DNA of 42,294 nt from an uncultured Clostridia bacterium (GCA_947625185.1 CANQNJ010000012.1:1-42294), one strand, 5' to 3'; positions 33,489-41,700 are shown, counted from the first letter of the stretch. Made by a program: numbers and translations. The notes: generated by a model from the letters alone, not told the origin.

Positions 33489-34772
33489 TTACTTTTCGAT
33501 GATTATAGGCAGACTGCCTACGGGCAACTTGCCGTTGCGGACGGTGACGCGCGTGCCGTCTATCAAGTTGGTATATCTGCCGTCGGCAAGAGGCACCTCT
33601 GCGACAAAAGATTCACCGAGATTGAACACTCCGACGGAACGCTTCTTGGCGGAGACGTAACTGCACACCGCAACGTCCTCGCCCTGCACTGCCGCGTCAA
33701 AAACGCCGTCACGGTATACAGCGTGTTTCTTGATGGCGGCAAGACGCGCGATAAATTCCGAAATGTCGTTGTCGCCGCCGAAATTCCATTGCACCTCGTC
33801 CACCTCGAACAAACTCGGTTGATGACTTGCCGACACTTCGTCGCCGGCATACACAAATGCCATTCCTTTTAGGTAGAAATCAAGCGCCCACAGCGATTTG
33901 AGTTTGTCCCCCTGCCAGAACTCCGCAACACGCTTGCGATCGTGATTGTCGAGATACCTTGCCTTGACATAGTCGGCGGGATATCTGCCCTCCTGGTCAA
34001 GGACTTCCTGTATCCAACGGGCAAGAGTGCCGCCCTTCTTCTCCAAGAAAGAATGTTGAGCGCGCCCGATATCGTAACAGTACAGCACGTCGAAATAATC
34101 GTAACACTGACTGTCGCTCAACACCTCGCAGCCGCAATTGCGCAGATATCTCACAAAACCGAGATCCACGCTCTCGCCGAGCAGCAGAATATTGCGATTG
34201 AGCTTGTGAAGCGCCTTGTGAGCGTGCTTCCACAACTTCTCCGATACAAGACTGCACACATCCATACGGAACCCGTCTACGCCAAGCTTCACCCAATAGC
34301 ACAACGTGTCGGTGATTTCCTGCACCAAGCCCTTGTCGGAGTAGTCCAGATCGCACACATCGCTCCAATCGCCCACGCGGTTGCCCGCATTGCCGTCGGC
34401 GTCGTGCCAGAACCACTCGGGGTGCTTCTGCAACAATACCGAATCGCGCGACGTATGATTGAGCACCATATCTATGATGACCTTCAAACCGCGGCAATGG
34501 GCTTCGGCAAGCAAGCGTTCGAAGTCCTCCAAAGTTCCGTTCATCGGATCTATCGCCCGATAATCGTAGATACTGTAAGGACTGCCTACGCTGCCTTTGC
34601 GTCCCGCTTTGCCTATGGGATAAAAGGGCAGTAAGTACAATACGTCAGCGCCGAGCGCCTTGATACGGTCCAACTGCGCCGTCACGCCGTTAAAATCGTG
34701 CGTAGCGGAGAACTGCCGCACGAATACCTGATAAATCGTTTGATTGTTAAGACTTTTTTTATTCTTGATCAT
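33489..34772 (-). CDS. GH13 alpha-amylase-family glycosidase
   Basis: This 427-residue enzyme acts on alpha-glucans or alpha-glucosides. The GH13 regions are present: IDMVLNH (region I), GFRMDV with the nucleophile Asp (II), LLGES with the acid Glu (III) and YLDNHD with the third Asp (IV). It lacks a signal peptide, so it should be cytosolic, working on imported oligosaccharides or glycogen. It is short for the family, with a reduced C-terminal beta domain. GGGAG precedes the ATG. Exact specificity cannot be read from the sequence. Confidence 0.9.
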   Translation of the reverse strand: MIKNKKSLNNQTIYQVFVRQFSATHDFNGVTAQLDRIKALGADVLYLLPFYPIGKAGRKGSVGSPYSIYDYRAIDPMNGTLEDFERLLAEAHCRGLKVIIDMVLNHTSRDSVLLQKHPEWFWHDADGNAGNRVGDWSDVCDLDYSDKGLVQEITDTLCYWVKLGVDGFRMDVCSLVSEKLWKHAHKALHKLNRNILLLGESVDLGFVRYLRNCGCEVLSDSQCYDYFDVLYCYDIGRAQHSFLEKKGGTLARWIQEVLDQEGRYPADYVKARYLDNHDRKRVAEFWQGDKLKSLWALDFYLKGMAFVYAGDEVSASHQPSLFEVDEVQWNFGGDNDISEFIARLAAIKKHAVYRDGVFDAAVQGEDVAVCSYVSAKKRSVGVFNLGESFVAEVPLADGRYTNLIDGTRVTVRNGKLPVGSLPIIIEK

Positions 34773-34802
34773 TTTCTTCTCCCGTAAGCGTTATTTGTTC
34801 AT

Positions 34803-34831
34803 ATTATACTCCCGTCGCCGCGGCAATTCAA
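34803..34831 (-). promoter_or_regulatory. Promoter of the GH13 gene
   Basis: On the minus strand TTGAAT (34826-34831), a 17-base spacer and TATAAT (34803-34808), about 30 bases before the start codon. Confidence 0.75.
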
Positions 34832-34904
34832 GCGTAGAGAGGCAATTTTTTTGCGCCGCATATTACAATATCCTGCTAATTGTAAGTTTTTGTGCAAAAA
34901 CAGT

Positions 34905-34933
34905 TTGACAGAAAATTGACGATATTTTATACT
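34905..34933 (+). promoter_or_regulatory. Near-consensus promoter of the degV-family gene
   Basis: TTGACA (34905-34910), a 17-base spacer and TATACT (34928-34933). The leader is about 70 nt. Confidence 0.8.
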
Positions 34934-35010
34934 GTTTGTGTTATCGTTGCGCTCAAAGACAAATACAATATTTCGGGCGCGACTGCACAAACTTGATACC
35001 GGAGATAAAT

Positions 35011-35877
35011 ATGAAGGATTATTTGCTGTTTATGGATGTATCCGGCGACGTGGCGCGAAACTACGTTGACGAAGGCAAAATATCGTTGATCCCGATGGAA
35101 TTCATCATCAACGGCGAAGTAAAACAATACACGGACGACGACAATGGAATGGACCCTGTGGAATTCTATGAATTTGTCAAACAAAAAGCGCCGATGAGTA
35201 CCACGCAGATATCCCCGGCAAAATGGACGGAGTTCTTCGAGCCTTATCTTGCCGAAGGACACAGCGTGCTGTGTTTGTGTCTCAGCAGCGGACTGTCCAA
35301 CTCCTACAACTCGGCGGCAACGGCGGCAACGGAGTTAAACGACAAATACCCCGACGCAAAATTCGTCCCCGTGGATTCTATCCGCGCAACGGGCATAACG
35401 GGCATAATTGCCGAACGAATGATAGAAAACAAAGACAAGGGTCTCACCATCGAAGAGAACTTTGCCGATATCGAACAATTTAAGCACAAGACCTTGGCGT
35501 GCGCGTATGTAGACGACCTCGACAGCCTCAAACGCGGCGGACGAATCAGCAGAACGGTTGCGTTCTTCGGCGGACTGATGGACATAAAGCCCCTTATCCA
35601 ATTCAACGCGGACGGAACGCTCTCGATGTGGGGCAAACAGCGCGGATACAAGAAATCCATTGCCAATATGATACAATATTATCTGGACAAGGCGGATACG
35701 GATAACGTACAAACGGTATACATTACTCACGCCAACGACATAACTTATGCCAACGAATTGGCGGACAAGGTGCGCGAGGCAAACCCCAAAGCCAACGTCA
35801 AGATACGTCTGCTGTCCCCGATAATAGGCGTTCACCTCGGACCGAGCGCAATGGTACTCGGATTTGTCGGAAAATGA
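35011..35877 (+). CDS. DegV-family fatty-acid-binding protein
   Basis: This 288-residue cytosolic protein belongs to the DegV family. Members bind a fatty acid and in Firmicutes act with fatty-acid kinase (FakA) as FakB, delivering exogenous fatty acids for phosphorylation. The family blocks are STTQISPAKW (near 52), LCLSSGLSNSYNSA (near 88) and the RGGRISR motif (near 178). CCGGAG lies eight bases before ATG 35011; the frame opens further upstream, but that start lacks a ribosome-binding site. No fakA is in view. Confidence 0.92.
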   Translation: MKDYLLFMDVSGDVARNYVDEGKISLIPMEFIINGEVKQYTDDDNGMDPVEFYEFVKQKAPMSTTQISPAKWTEFFEPYLAEGHSVLCLCLSSGLSNSYNSAATAATELNDKYPDAKFVPVDSIRATGITGIIAERMIENKDKGLTIEENFADIEQFKHKTLACAYVDDLDSLKRGGRISRTVAFFGGLMDIKPLIQFNADGTLSMWGKQRGYKKSIANMIQYYLDKADTDNVQTVYITHANDITYANELADKVREANPKANVKIRLLSPIIGVHLGPSAMVLGFVGK

Positions 35878-35908
35878 TAAATCAAAATAGACGATAAATT
35901 GCAACCCG

Positions 35909-35941
35909 ACGGCTTGACTGTGCGTTCAAGTCGTTTATTTT
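35909..35941 (+). terminator. Terminator of the degV-family gene
   Basis: ACGGCTTGA (35909-35917) pairs with TCAAGTCGT (35926-35934), followed by TTATTTTA. A second copy of this terminator lies at 36380-36412. Confidence 0.75.
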
Positions 35942-35942
35942 A

Positions 35943-36376
35943 GGCTCTATTCAAATGTTTGGGTAAAAAATTATGAAAAATTAAGACTGCTTTACCTCAA
36001 CATTTTGCCATTTGAGCTACCGCCCAAACGCAAGTCTGTACGGTTGACTGCACAACCGACCCCTGACGGGGCGCAAGCGCAGACTTGGGCGGACTACTAA
36101 GGAAGCCGAGGACACCTCGGCTTCCTTTTTTTTGACTTTCGCCGGGGTCTCCCCTATTTTAAGGTACACGGGCGCACGGGTACATTTATATACTTGTGCG
36201 CCCTCTCGTGGCAGCTACCAACACCACACTGTGGTGATTGGTTTTACGCGCAACGCCCACGCATCCCCGGGGTGGGCTGCAAGCGCCGCGCAGGTCGCCA
36301 CTTGCAACAGAATTTTCGCTTTTTTCGCTGCTATGCGCGACACGCGCATCTCCGCGCGCGTAAATTCCGCTTTAAC
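35943..36376 (-). mobile_element. Hairpin-rich non-autonomous element, copy 4 (reverse, left end missing)
   Basis: Read on the minus strand, this copy contains the conserved hairpin chain, the 102-bp module (about 36157-36254) and the short form of the later module. It ends in the right-end hairpin at 35943-36016, whose terminal sequence is GGCTCTATTCAAATGTTTGG. The left end is replaced from 36377 on by a second copy of the degV terminator and end hairpin. Confidence 0.75.
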
Positions 36377-36378
36377 CT

Positions 36379-36488
36379 GACGGCTTGATTGTGCGTTCAA
36401 GCCGTTTATTTTAGGCTCTATTCAAATATTTGGGTAAAAAAGATGAAAAAATAAAACTGTTTTACCTCAACATTTTGCCATTTAAGTC
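36379..36488 (+). repeat. Duplicate of the degV terminator plus element end hairpin
   Basis: Bases 36379-36488 repeat 35908-36016 (about 110 bp, roughly 85-90 percent identical). Each unit has the ACGGCTTGA hairpin, TTATTTTA, then GGCTCTATTCAAAT and the inverted arm ending in TTGCCATTT. The two units flank copy 4 of the element as direct repeats. Confidence 0.75.
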
Positions 36489-36518
36489 AAAAAATCGACC
36501 CCGATGGTGCGGGGTCGA
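36489..36518 (-). terminator. Terminator of the YbjN-type gene
   Basis: TCGACCCCG and CGGGGTCGA form a nine-bp stem with a six-base loop; on the minus strand it is followed by a run of U residues (A-run at 36489-36494). Confidence 0.85.
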
Positions 36519-36533
36519 AGTTCGCTGAAAATG

Positions 36534-37013
36534 TCAATTGGCGTTGATGAAACGTTGCAATTCGCCCAACGTCATACGTCCCTCGGCTATCGCTTTGAGT
36601 TTATCGTTGAACTTGTCTATCATCTCGCAGGAAACTATGATCATATATTTGCATGCTTCGGTGCTGAGCATACTCTGCATATACGGGATAATGAGCTTAA
36701 ACCCGACATACCCGTCCGAATAGTCCATCTCGAAACTGCCGTTGAGCATATACCAATTGGCTCTGATTATTGCGCGAGCCATCGTGTCGCGCATAGCCTC
36801 CGGTACGTCAAAGGGCATCGGCGATTTGAGATACATAACCTGACGGTCGACGTCTATGTGGATAGCCAACTTTATCAAAAGATCATCGCTGATGGAGGAC
36901 GTGAACACGCTAAACTCATCTTCGTGTTCTTCCTTGTTGTATCTCCATCGCATATTGTCAAGAGCCTGACATAGCGTATTGTACATAGCCTTTGCTTCGT
37001 CGTATTTTGCCAT
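36534..37013 (-). CDS. YbjN-domain protein
   Basis: This 159-residue cytosolic protein fits the YbjN family, whose fold resembles type III secretion chaperones. Signs are the strand-rich middle with IDVDRQVMYLKSPMPFDVPE, then RANWYMLNGSFEMDYSDGYVGFK, and helices at both ends. Family members act as regulators or protein-binding factors; no specific partner is evident. GGAGGTG lies five bases before the ATG. It is monocistronic, with its own promoter and terminator. Confidence 0.75.
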   Translation of the reverse strand: MAKYDEAKAMYNTLCQALDNMRWRYNKEEHEDEFSVFTSSISDDLLIKLAIHIDVDRQVMYLKSPMPFDVPEAMRDTMARAIIRANWYMLNGSFEMDYSDGYVGFKLIIPYMQSMLSTEACKYMIIVSCEMIDKFNDKLKAIAEGRMTLGELQRFINAN

Positions 37014-37041
37014 ACGTCACCTCCGAAATGTCTTTTTTATG

Positions 37042-37070
37042 ATTGTAGCACAATGCGGCTTTTTTTGCAA
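37042..37070 (-). promoter_or_regulatory. Promoter of the YbjN-type gene
   Basis: On the minus strand TTGCAA (37065-37070), a 17-base spacer and TACAAT (37042-37047). Confidence 0.65.
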
Positions 37071-37185
37071 TAGCGTCGGCGAAATTGCCTTCGCAAAACA
37101 GAAAAAACGCAATATGGGTAATTATTTTTTTCGTTTTTTGCAAAAAATCGTACGCGTTGGCAAGAATTGTAAAGAGGTGATGGCA

Positions 37186-37332
37186 ATGAAATGCTCCGGC
37201 TGCAATAACGAAATAAATCCCAACGATTACTGCATATGCACCAAATGCCGCAAAAAGATGTGTCCGTCCTGCGCGGAGAAAAACTCCTTCGTGTGCAACG
37301 ACTGCGGCGGCGACGTGGCGTATCTGTCCTGA
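37186..37332 (+). CDS. 48-residue zinc-ribbon-like protein
   Basis: ATG 37186 is preferred over 37180 because AGAGGTG then lies at a normal distance. The product has eight cysteines in four C-x2-C or near pairs (CSGC, CICTKC, CPSC, CNDC), the arrangement of a double zinc ribbon or treble-clef mini-protein. The sequence has little else: NNEINPNDY and KNSFV. Its function is not known. It is transcribed divergently from the YbjN-type gene. A CCGCGCC/GGCGCGG hairpin follows at about 37344-37362. Confidence 0.7.
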   Translation: MKCSGCNNEINPNDYCICTKCRKKMCPSCAEKNSFVCNDCGGDVAYLS

Positions 37333-37404
37333 AACAGAACACCGCGCCCATAAGGCGCGGCGATTGAAAAAAAGGAAGAAAAAAACAATTTTCGTCTTTG
37401 GTAA

Positions 37405-38715
37405 CTACAACAATCCGACAAGTTTGTTGACGTCGCCCGCGCCCAATATCAACAAAATATCTTCACGGGAGGCGTTGCCGTATATCCACCGCTTTGCCGA
37501 GAGGAAATCCGCCAAAAAACAGGCGTTGATCCCCTTTGCCGCGGCGGATTGAGCGAGAAGATAGGAATTGACTCCCGCGAGGGGCTTCTCTCTGGCGGAA
37601 TATACGGGCAAGTATCCCACGGCGTCAGCCTCGCGGAAGCACTCCGCAAAATCCGACCAAAACGCCTTGGTACGTGTATAGGTGTGCGGCTGAAATACAC
37701 ACAACACGCGCCCCTTAGTCATACTCTTGGCGGTGGCGACGCTGCAAGCGAGTTCTGTCGGGTGATGCGCGTAATCCAACACCGTGCGGCAGAGATCGGG
37801 TATCGTCGCTTCCGTCCAACGTCTGTCCACTCCGCAAAAATTTTCCAACCCCGTCTTGGCGATTTCCATCGGCAAACCGAGTTGCTCGGCAACGGCGAGA
37901 GTCGCCAAAGCATTGCGCACGTTGTGTTCACCGGGGACAGCCAATCGGATACGGACCGTTTCGTCCGACAGAACGTCAAATTGCGGTTTGCCGCCATCCG
38001 ACGACAGATTTTGCACGGTATATGCCTTGTCGAAGAGGGTACGGTTGCGATGAGGATACAACCCTTTGAGTTCGCTCGGAAGTATTACATGTCCCGAGTC
38101 GTCCACGCCGGACAGAAACTGCGCGAATGCGCGCCTGACGTCCTCTTCGTCCCGATAGCAATCGGGATGATCGTATTCGGCGTTGAGACATACGCACAGA
38201 GTCGGATGCAGATAAAGGAAACTTCTGTTGAATTCGCAAGCCTCCGCCACCACTGTACCGCTGCCGCCGTACCAATTGTTGCCGCGATACACGCCTCCTA
38301 TCAGCGCGGTATGTTCCGTCCCCGCCGCCGACAACACTTCGTGTATCATCGCAGTGACGGTGGTTTTGCCGTGCGTGCCGCAGATCGCTATGCGCCTGTC
38401 GAAGCTGTTGAAAACAGCTCCCAACAACTCTTCGCGAAGCACTACCGGCACGCCGCGTCTGTGCGCCTCGGCGATTTCTTCGTTGCTCTCGGTAACGGCG
38501 GACGTTCTTACCACGAGACGTGCGTCCCCGATATTTGCCGCGTTGTGCCCTATATGCACTGCTATACCGAGCGCGGAAAGCGCGTCCGTTCTGTCCGAAT
38601 CCGTTCTGTCGCTGCCGCTGACGGAGTAGCCGAGACTGTGAAGGTGCTGCGCCAAACCGCTCATGCTCACCCCTCCGACGCCGACAAAATGCACTCGGCG
38701 CGGGATCTCTTCCAT
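37405..38715 (-). CDS. murC: UDP-N-acetylmuramate-L-alanine ligase
   Basis: This 436-residue cytosolic enzyme adds L-Ala to UDP-MurNAc with ATP, the first peptide step of peptidoglycan synthesis. Motifs are the N-terminal HFVGVGGVSMSGLA, the P-loop GTHGKTTV, EACEFNRSFL, the GEHNVRNALA segment and the C-terminal DYAHHPTE. The frame continues upstream to other starts. ATG 38715 is preferred because it lies six bases after a TACAAT box (38722-38727) and gives the family-like start MEEIPRRVHFVG. No Shine-Dalgarno sequence is present, so this is probably a leaderless message. The gene stands alone, away from other mur genes. Confidence 0.94.
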   Translation of the reverse strand: MEEIPRRVHFVGVGGVSMSGLAQHLHSLGYSVSGSDRTDSDRTDALSALGIAVHIGHNAANIGDARLVVRTSAVTESNEEIAEAHRRGVPVVLREELLGAVFNSFDRRIAICGTHGKTTVTAMIHEVLSAAGTEHTALIGGVYRGNNWYGGSGTVVAEACEFNRSFLYLHPTLCVCLNAEYDHPDCYRDEEDVRRAFAQFLSGVDDSGHVILPSELKGLYPHRNRTLFDKAYTVQNLSSDGGKPQFDVLSDETVRIRLAVPGEHNVRNALATLAVAEQLGLPMEIAKTGLENFCGVDRRWTEATIPDLCRTVLDYAHHPTELACSVATAKSMTKGRVLCVFQPHTYTRTKAFWSDFAECFREADAVGYLPVYSAREKPLAGVNSYLLAQSAAAKGINACFLADFLSAKRWIYGNASREDILLILGAGDVNKLVGLL

Positions 38716-38721
38716 CTTCAT

Positions 38722-38727
38722 ATTGTA
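38722..38727 (-). promoter_or_regulatory. -10 box of murC, predicted leaderless
   Basis: On the minus strand TACAAT lies six bases before the murC ATG at 38715. The -35 region (TTTTTA, 38745-38750, 17-base spacer) is weak. Confidence 0.45.
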
Positions 38728-38768
38728 CTGTATGCGCAGCGCCGTAAAAATTGTTACACGCACAAAAA

Positions 38769-38807
38769 AAAGAACAACCGAAATATATCGGCTGTTCTGA
38801 TTTTTTT
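38769..38807. terminator. Bidirectional terminator downstream of rpmE
   Basis: AGAACAACCGA (38771-38781) pairs with TCGGCTGTTCT (38788-38798). It has an A-run on one side and a T-run on the other, so it can act in both directions; it ends rpmE on the minus strand. Confidence 0.85.
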
Positions 38808-38811
38808 ACCG

Positions 38812-39018
38812 CTATTGCAGGCCGTATTTCTTCTTGAACTTGTCAACTCTTCCGCCGGCGTCTACCAACTTCTGCTTACCCGTAAAGTAGGGATGGCATT
38901 TGTTGCAAATTTCCACCTTGATTACGTCGGTATCCTTGGTGGTTCCGGTTTCGAAGGTTGCTCCGCAAGCACATACAACAGTCGCAGCGTGATAGTTGGG
39001 ATGTATACCTTGTTTCAT
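38812..39018 (-). CDS. rpmE: Ribosomal protein bL31 (zinc-binding form)
   Basis: This 68-residue ribosomal protein has the C+ type zinc ligands CACG near residue 16 and CNKC near residue 37, followed by [13 protein letters not shown] at 39027 is in frame, but ATG 39018 has AGAGGTG at the right distance and gives the normal start [10 protein letters not shown]. Upstream, TTGACA (39059-39064 on the minus strand) and AATAAT 18 bases later may be the promoter, with a very short leader. Confidence 0.96.
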   Translation of the reverse strand: MKQGIHPNYHAATVVCACGATFETGTTKDTDVIKVEICNKCHPYFTGKQKLVDAGGRVDKFKKKYGLQ

Positions 39019-39132
39019 ATAGCTCACCTCTCAAATTATTTGCTATCATATTGTACTATGTCAAGATAAATCCGTCAAGCGTTTTTTTGGATTAGTACAA
39101 GATACGCGGGCAAAGTTTTTTAGACGTAATTG

Positions 39133-39162
39133 TTGCAAAACGCCTTGCGTATGGTATATAAT
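39133..39162 (+). promoter_or_regulatory. Promoter of the ABC exporter genes
   Basis: TTGCAA (39133-39138), an 18-base spacer and TATAAT (39157-39162), with CGGAGG about 17 bases after it. Confidence 0.65.
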
Positions 39163-39189
39163 TAAATTCAACAAATATCGGAGGTTATT

Positions 39190-40098
39190 ATGTCGGAAGC
39201 TGTTATCACAACGACAAACTTAACTAAGACGTACAATAACGTTTGCGTCGTCGACCACGTCGATATGACGATAAACAAAGGCGCTATTGTCGGTCTTGTG
39301 GGCAAAAACGGAGCGGGCAAGACGACGCTTATCCGATTGCTGACGGGACTTGCAAAGCCGACGGAAGGCAGCTGCGAACTGCTGCCCGACAAGCGTACGA
39401 GTACCGCCGTGGCGGCGATCGTGGAACAGCCCTCTTTGTACAACGACGTATCCGCAATGGACAACCTGGAATTGCAATGCACCCTGTTGGGGGTATCCGT
39501 CGAAAAACGGTATCTCGCACAGACATTGATCCTTGTGGGACTCGATCCCAACGTCAAGAAGAAGGTAAAGGATTACTCTCTGGGAATGCGCCAACGCCTC
39601 GCCATCGCAATGGCTCTCGTCGGCAAGCCCGAGGTGCTGTTATTGGACGAGCCCACCAACGGACTCGACCCCGAAGGCATAAAGCAAATACGCGACCTCC
39701 TCGTCAGGCTCAATCGCGACAACGGCGTTACCGTGCTGATATCCAGCCATATCCTGTCGGAATTGAGTAAATTTGCGACGGAATTCTACATTATGGACAA
39801 AGGAAAGTTGCTCAGACACGTCACCGCGGAAGAATTGGATCGCTTTACTCAAAAGAAATACAGACTGACGGTAGACAAGACGGGCGTGGCGAAGGAAGCG
39901 CTTGACAAGCTCGGCCGCGCGGAAATAGTCGGCGCAACTCAACTTGAAATAGTATCCGACGCGCCCACGACGGAATTGGTGCTGACGCTGTCCTCCGCCG
40001 GCGTGGAAGTACTCGCCATAACGCAGGTGGGGGATTCGTTGGAAGAATACTATATGCAGACCCTATCCGACAACAACGGCGAAGGAGGCGCACAATGA
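39190..40098 (+). CDS. ABC exporter ATP-binding protein (BcrA/CcmA type)
   Basis: This 302-residue ATPase has Walker [10 protein letters not shown], signature [12 protein letters not shown], Walker [16 protein letters not shown] and the switch His in [10 protein letters not shown]-terminal extension of about 80 residues is typical of the bacitracin/lantibiotic-immunity exporter class. GGAGG lies six bases before the ATG. It overlaps the permease gene by four bases. Likely role: export of, or immunity to, an antimicrobial peptide or lipid; the substrate is not known. Confidence 0.9.
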   Translation: MSEAVITTTNLTKTYNNVCVVDHVDMTINKGAIVGLVGKNGAGKTTLIRLLTGLAKPTEGSCELLPDKRTSTAVAAIVEQPSLYNDVSAMDNLELQCTLLGVSVEKRYLAQTLILVGLDPNVKKKVKDYSLGMRQRLAIAMALVGKPEVLLLDEPTNGLDPEGIKQIRDLLVRLNRDNGVTVLISSHILSELSKFATEFYIMDKGKLLRHVTAEELDRFTQKKYRLTVDKTGVAKEALDKLGRAEIVGATQLEIVSDAPTTELVLTLSSAGVEVLAITQVGDSLEEYYMQTLSDNNGEGGAQ

Positions 40099-40919
40099 CA
40101 AACATTCTCAAAACGCAATTTTACCGTCTCAAAAAAAGCAAACTTTTCTGGACTCTGTTCGGCGTTACCGCGGTGTTGCCCTTGATAACCATGCTTTTGT
40201 TATGGGGCATGTTGGGGTTATTGAATACACTTGAACAAACCGACTTCGACATAGCGGAATTCGGACGCAGTCTCGGGCTGTCCTCGGCGGCACTGTCCGA
40301 ATACGGTCAATTGGTACATATGTCCGCATTGCTTGCGGTGATTTGTTCGGCGATATTCCTCAGCAGAGATTTCTCTTACGGCACTTTCCGAAACGCAATC
40401 GTCGCCAACCACAGCAGATTGGAGCTGTATCTGTCTCATCTGCTCATCGCCCTGACGATAGGCGCAAGCTTTATGTGCGTATCTATGCTGTCCACGATAA
40501 TATTCTTCGGCGCGTCCTTCGGCTTCGTGGGTATGTCGGCGGCAAAAGTGTTCGGCGCCATCGCCCTTGCGTTTGCGATGGGGTTGATAACGACGATATT
40601 CGTACAATCTATGATGTGTATGTTCCTCTTTGCCACGCGCAGATTGGCTCCGACGCTCGCCTGCACCATCGTCATTTGCCTTGTGGCGCCGAGCGTATTC
40701 GAGACGATCGTGCAACTGCTGCAATTATTTGAGATATTTGCTCCCGACAACGCAATGAACCTCAATCTGACCTGGCTTCCCCTGTATAACGCGACGTTAT
40801 TGGACGTCGGCCGTCCCGAAGGCACGCTCGTCGGCAAAATATTGCTCTACATCGTTCCGCTCGAAATACTGTTCGTATTTCTCGGTTGGATAAGCTTCCG
40901 CAAGGCAGACTTGAAATAA
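40095..40919 (+). CDS. ABC exporter permease (BcrB/ABC-2 type)
   Basis: This 274-residue protein has six predicted helices and the usual short N-terminus ([19 protein letters not shown]). The segment [15 protein letters not shown] (near residue 95) is the conserved loop of ABC-2/BcrB permeases. Its start overlaps the ATPase stop (ATGA), so the two are coupled and form one exporter. A strong terminator follows about 100 bases downstream. Confidence 0.87.
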   Translation: MTNILKTQFYRLKKSKLFWTLFGVTAVLPLITMLLLWGMLGLLNTLEQTDFDIAEFGRSLGLSSAALSEYGQLVHMSALLAVICSAIFLSRDFSYGTFRNAIVANHSRLELYLSHLLIALTIGASFMCVSMLSTIIFFGASFGFVGMSAAKVFGAIALAFAMGLITTIFVQSMMCMFLFATRRLAPTLACTIVICLVAPSVFETIVQLLQLFEIFAPDNAMNLNLTWLPLYNATLLDVGRPEGTLVGKILLYIVPLEILFVFLGWISFRKADLK

Positions 40920-41019
40920 TTTTTATTTACACTCAAACACATAACCGTACTTACCGTAAAGCGGAATAACCGCACATTCTCTTTTCGGAAATCAAAACAT
41001 CATCTATCAAATACTTAAA

Positions 41020-41054
41020 AGAGCCGAGCCCCGCAACGGGGTTCGGTTCTTTAT
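41020..41054 (+). terminator. Terminator of the ABC exporter genes
   Basis: AGAGCCGAGCCCCG pairs with CGGGGTTCGGTTCT around a CAA loop, followed by TTTAT. Confidence 0.8.
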
Positions 41055-41066
41055 GCAGTGTTATTT

Positions 41067-41700
41067 GTTTCTGCTAAAAATGTCGGGATGTGGAGGTGAA
41101 CGAAATACAAGTCTGCATCTTATCCAAGCGGAATTTTCGCGCGCGGAGATGCGCGTATCGCGCATAGCAGCGAACAAAGTGTAAATTCCGTTGCAAGCGG
41201 CAACCTGCGCGGGGCTTGCACAAAGTGCAAATTCCACTTTCTTCCCGTCAGTCCCTTCCACCGCAAGCGGTCCCCCTTCCCTTAGGCGCAATATATTTAT
41301 TTTACGATAAAGCCTATGCGCACCGAAGGGACGGCTTTATATACGCAGGTTCCGACCTTGTCCCTGCGGACAGGGGTGGGTGGACGGGGACCTTGTGACA
41401 CCACGAGGAAGGGTATTCGGTGCAAAATAATCTGCAACGAGGGCACGCCGTGCGCGAAGTGAAGCCTTTTTGCAGGGTATACACGGTCAACTAAGTTTTA
41501 ATAACACCCCCGACCTTGTAACACCACGAGGAAGGGTATTCGGTGCAAAATAATCTGCAACGAGGGCACGCCGTGCCCGAAGCGAAGCCTTTTTGCACCG
41601 AATACCCGAGCGACCGTCGGAAGGCTCTTATGGCATAATGTTGGGGTAAAACAGGCTTATACCTCTTTATGACCTTTACCCCAACATATGGCATAGAGCC
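41067..41700 (+). mobile_element. Hairpin-rich non-autonomous element, copy 5 (diverged, with unique insert)
   Basis: The left part (41067-41220) matches the family, with a degenerate end GTTTCTGCTAAAAATGTCGG and the GTTGCAAGCGG-type hairpin. The right-end hairpin at 41623-41700 is intact (GGCTCTTATGGCATAATGTT and its partner ending in GGCATAGAGCC). The middle (about 41220-41620) is not shared with other copies and contains two 85-bp direct repeats. TGTTATT occurs at 41059-41065 and 41703-41709, two bases off the right end, a probable decayed target duplication. The stop codon of the next gene is at 41705. Confidence 0.7.
41389..41607. repeat. 85-bp direct repeats with a 17-bp inverted repeat inside copy 5
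   Basis: Bases 41389-41473 and 41512-41596 are near-identical (from GACCTTGT to CCTTTTTGCA). In the second unit GGGTATTCGGTGCAAAA (41534-41550) pairs perfectly with TTTTGCACCGAATACCC (41591-41607), enclosing GGGCAC-gcc-GTGCCC. In the first unit the right arm is decayed. Confidence 0.75.

Noticed and set aside
41067-41700. Short frames inside the mobile elements as transposase remnants
   Set aside because: The frames in the element copies are short, not conserved in reading frame between copies, and overlap hairpins; no transposase motif was seen.
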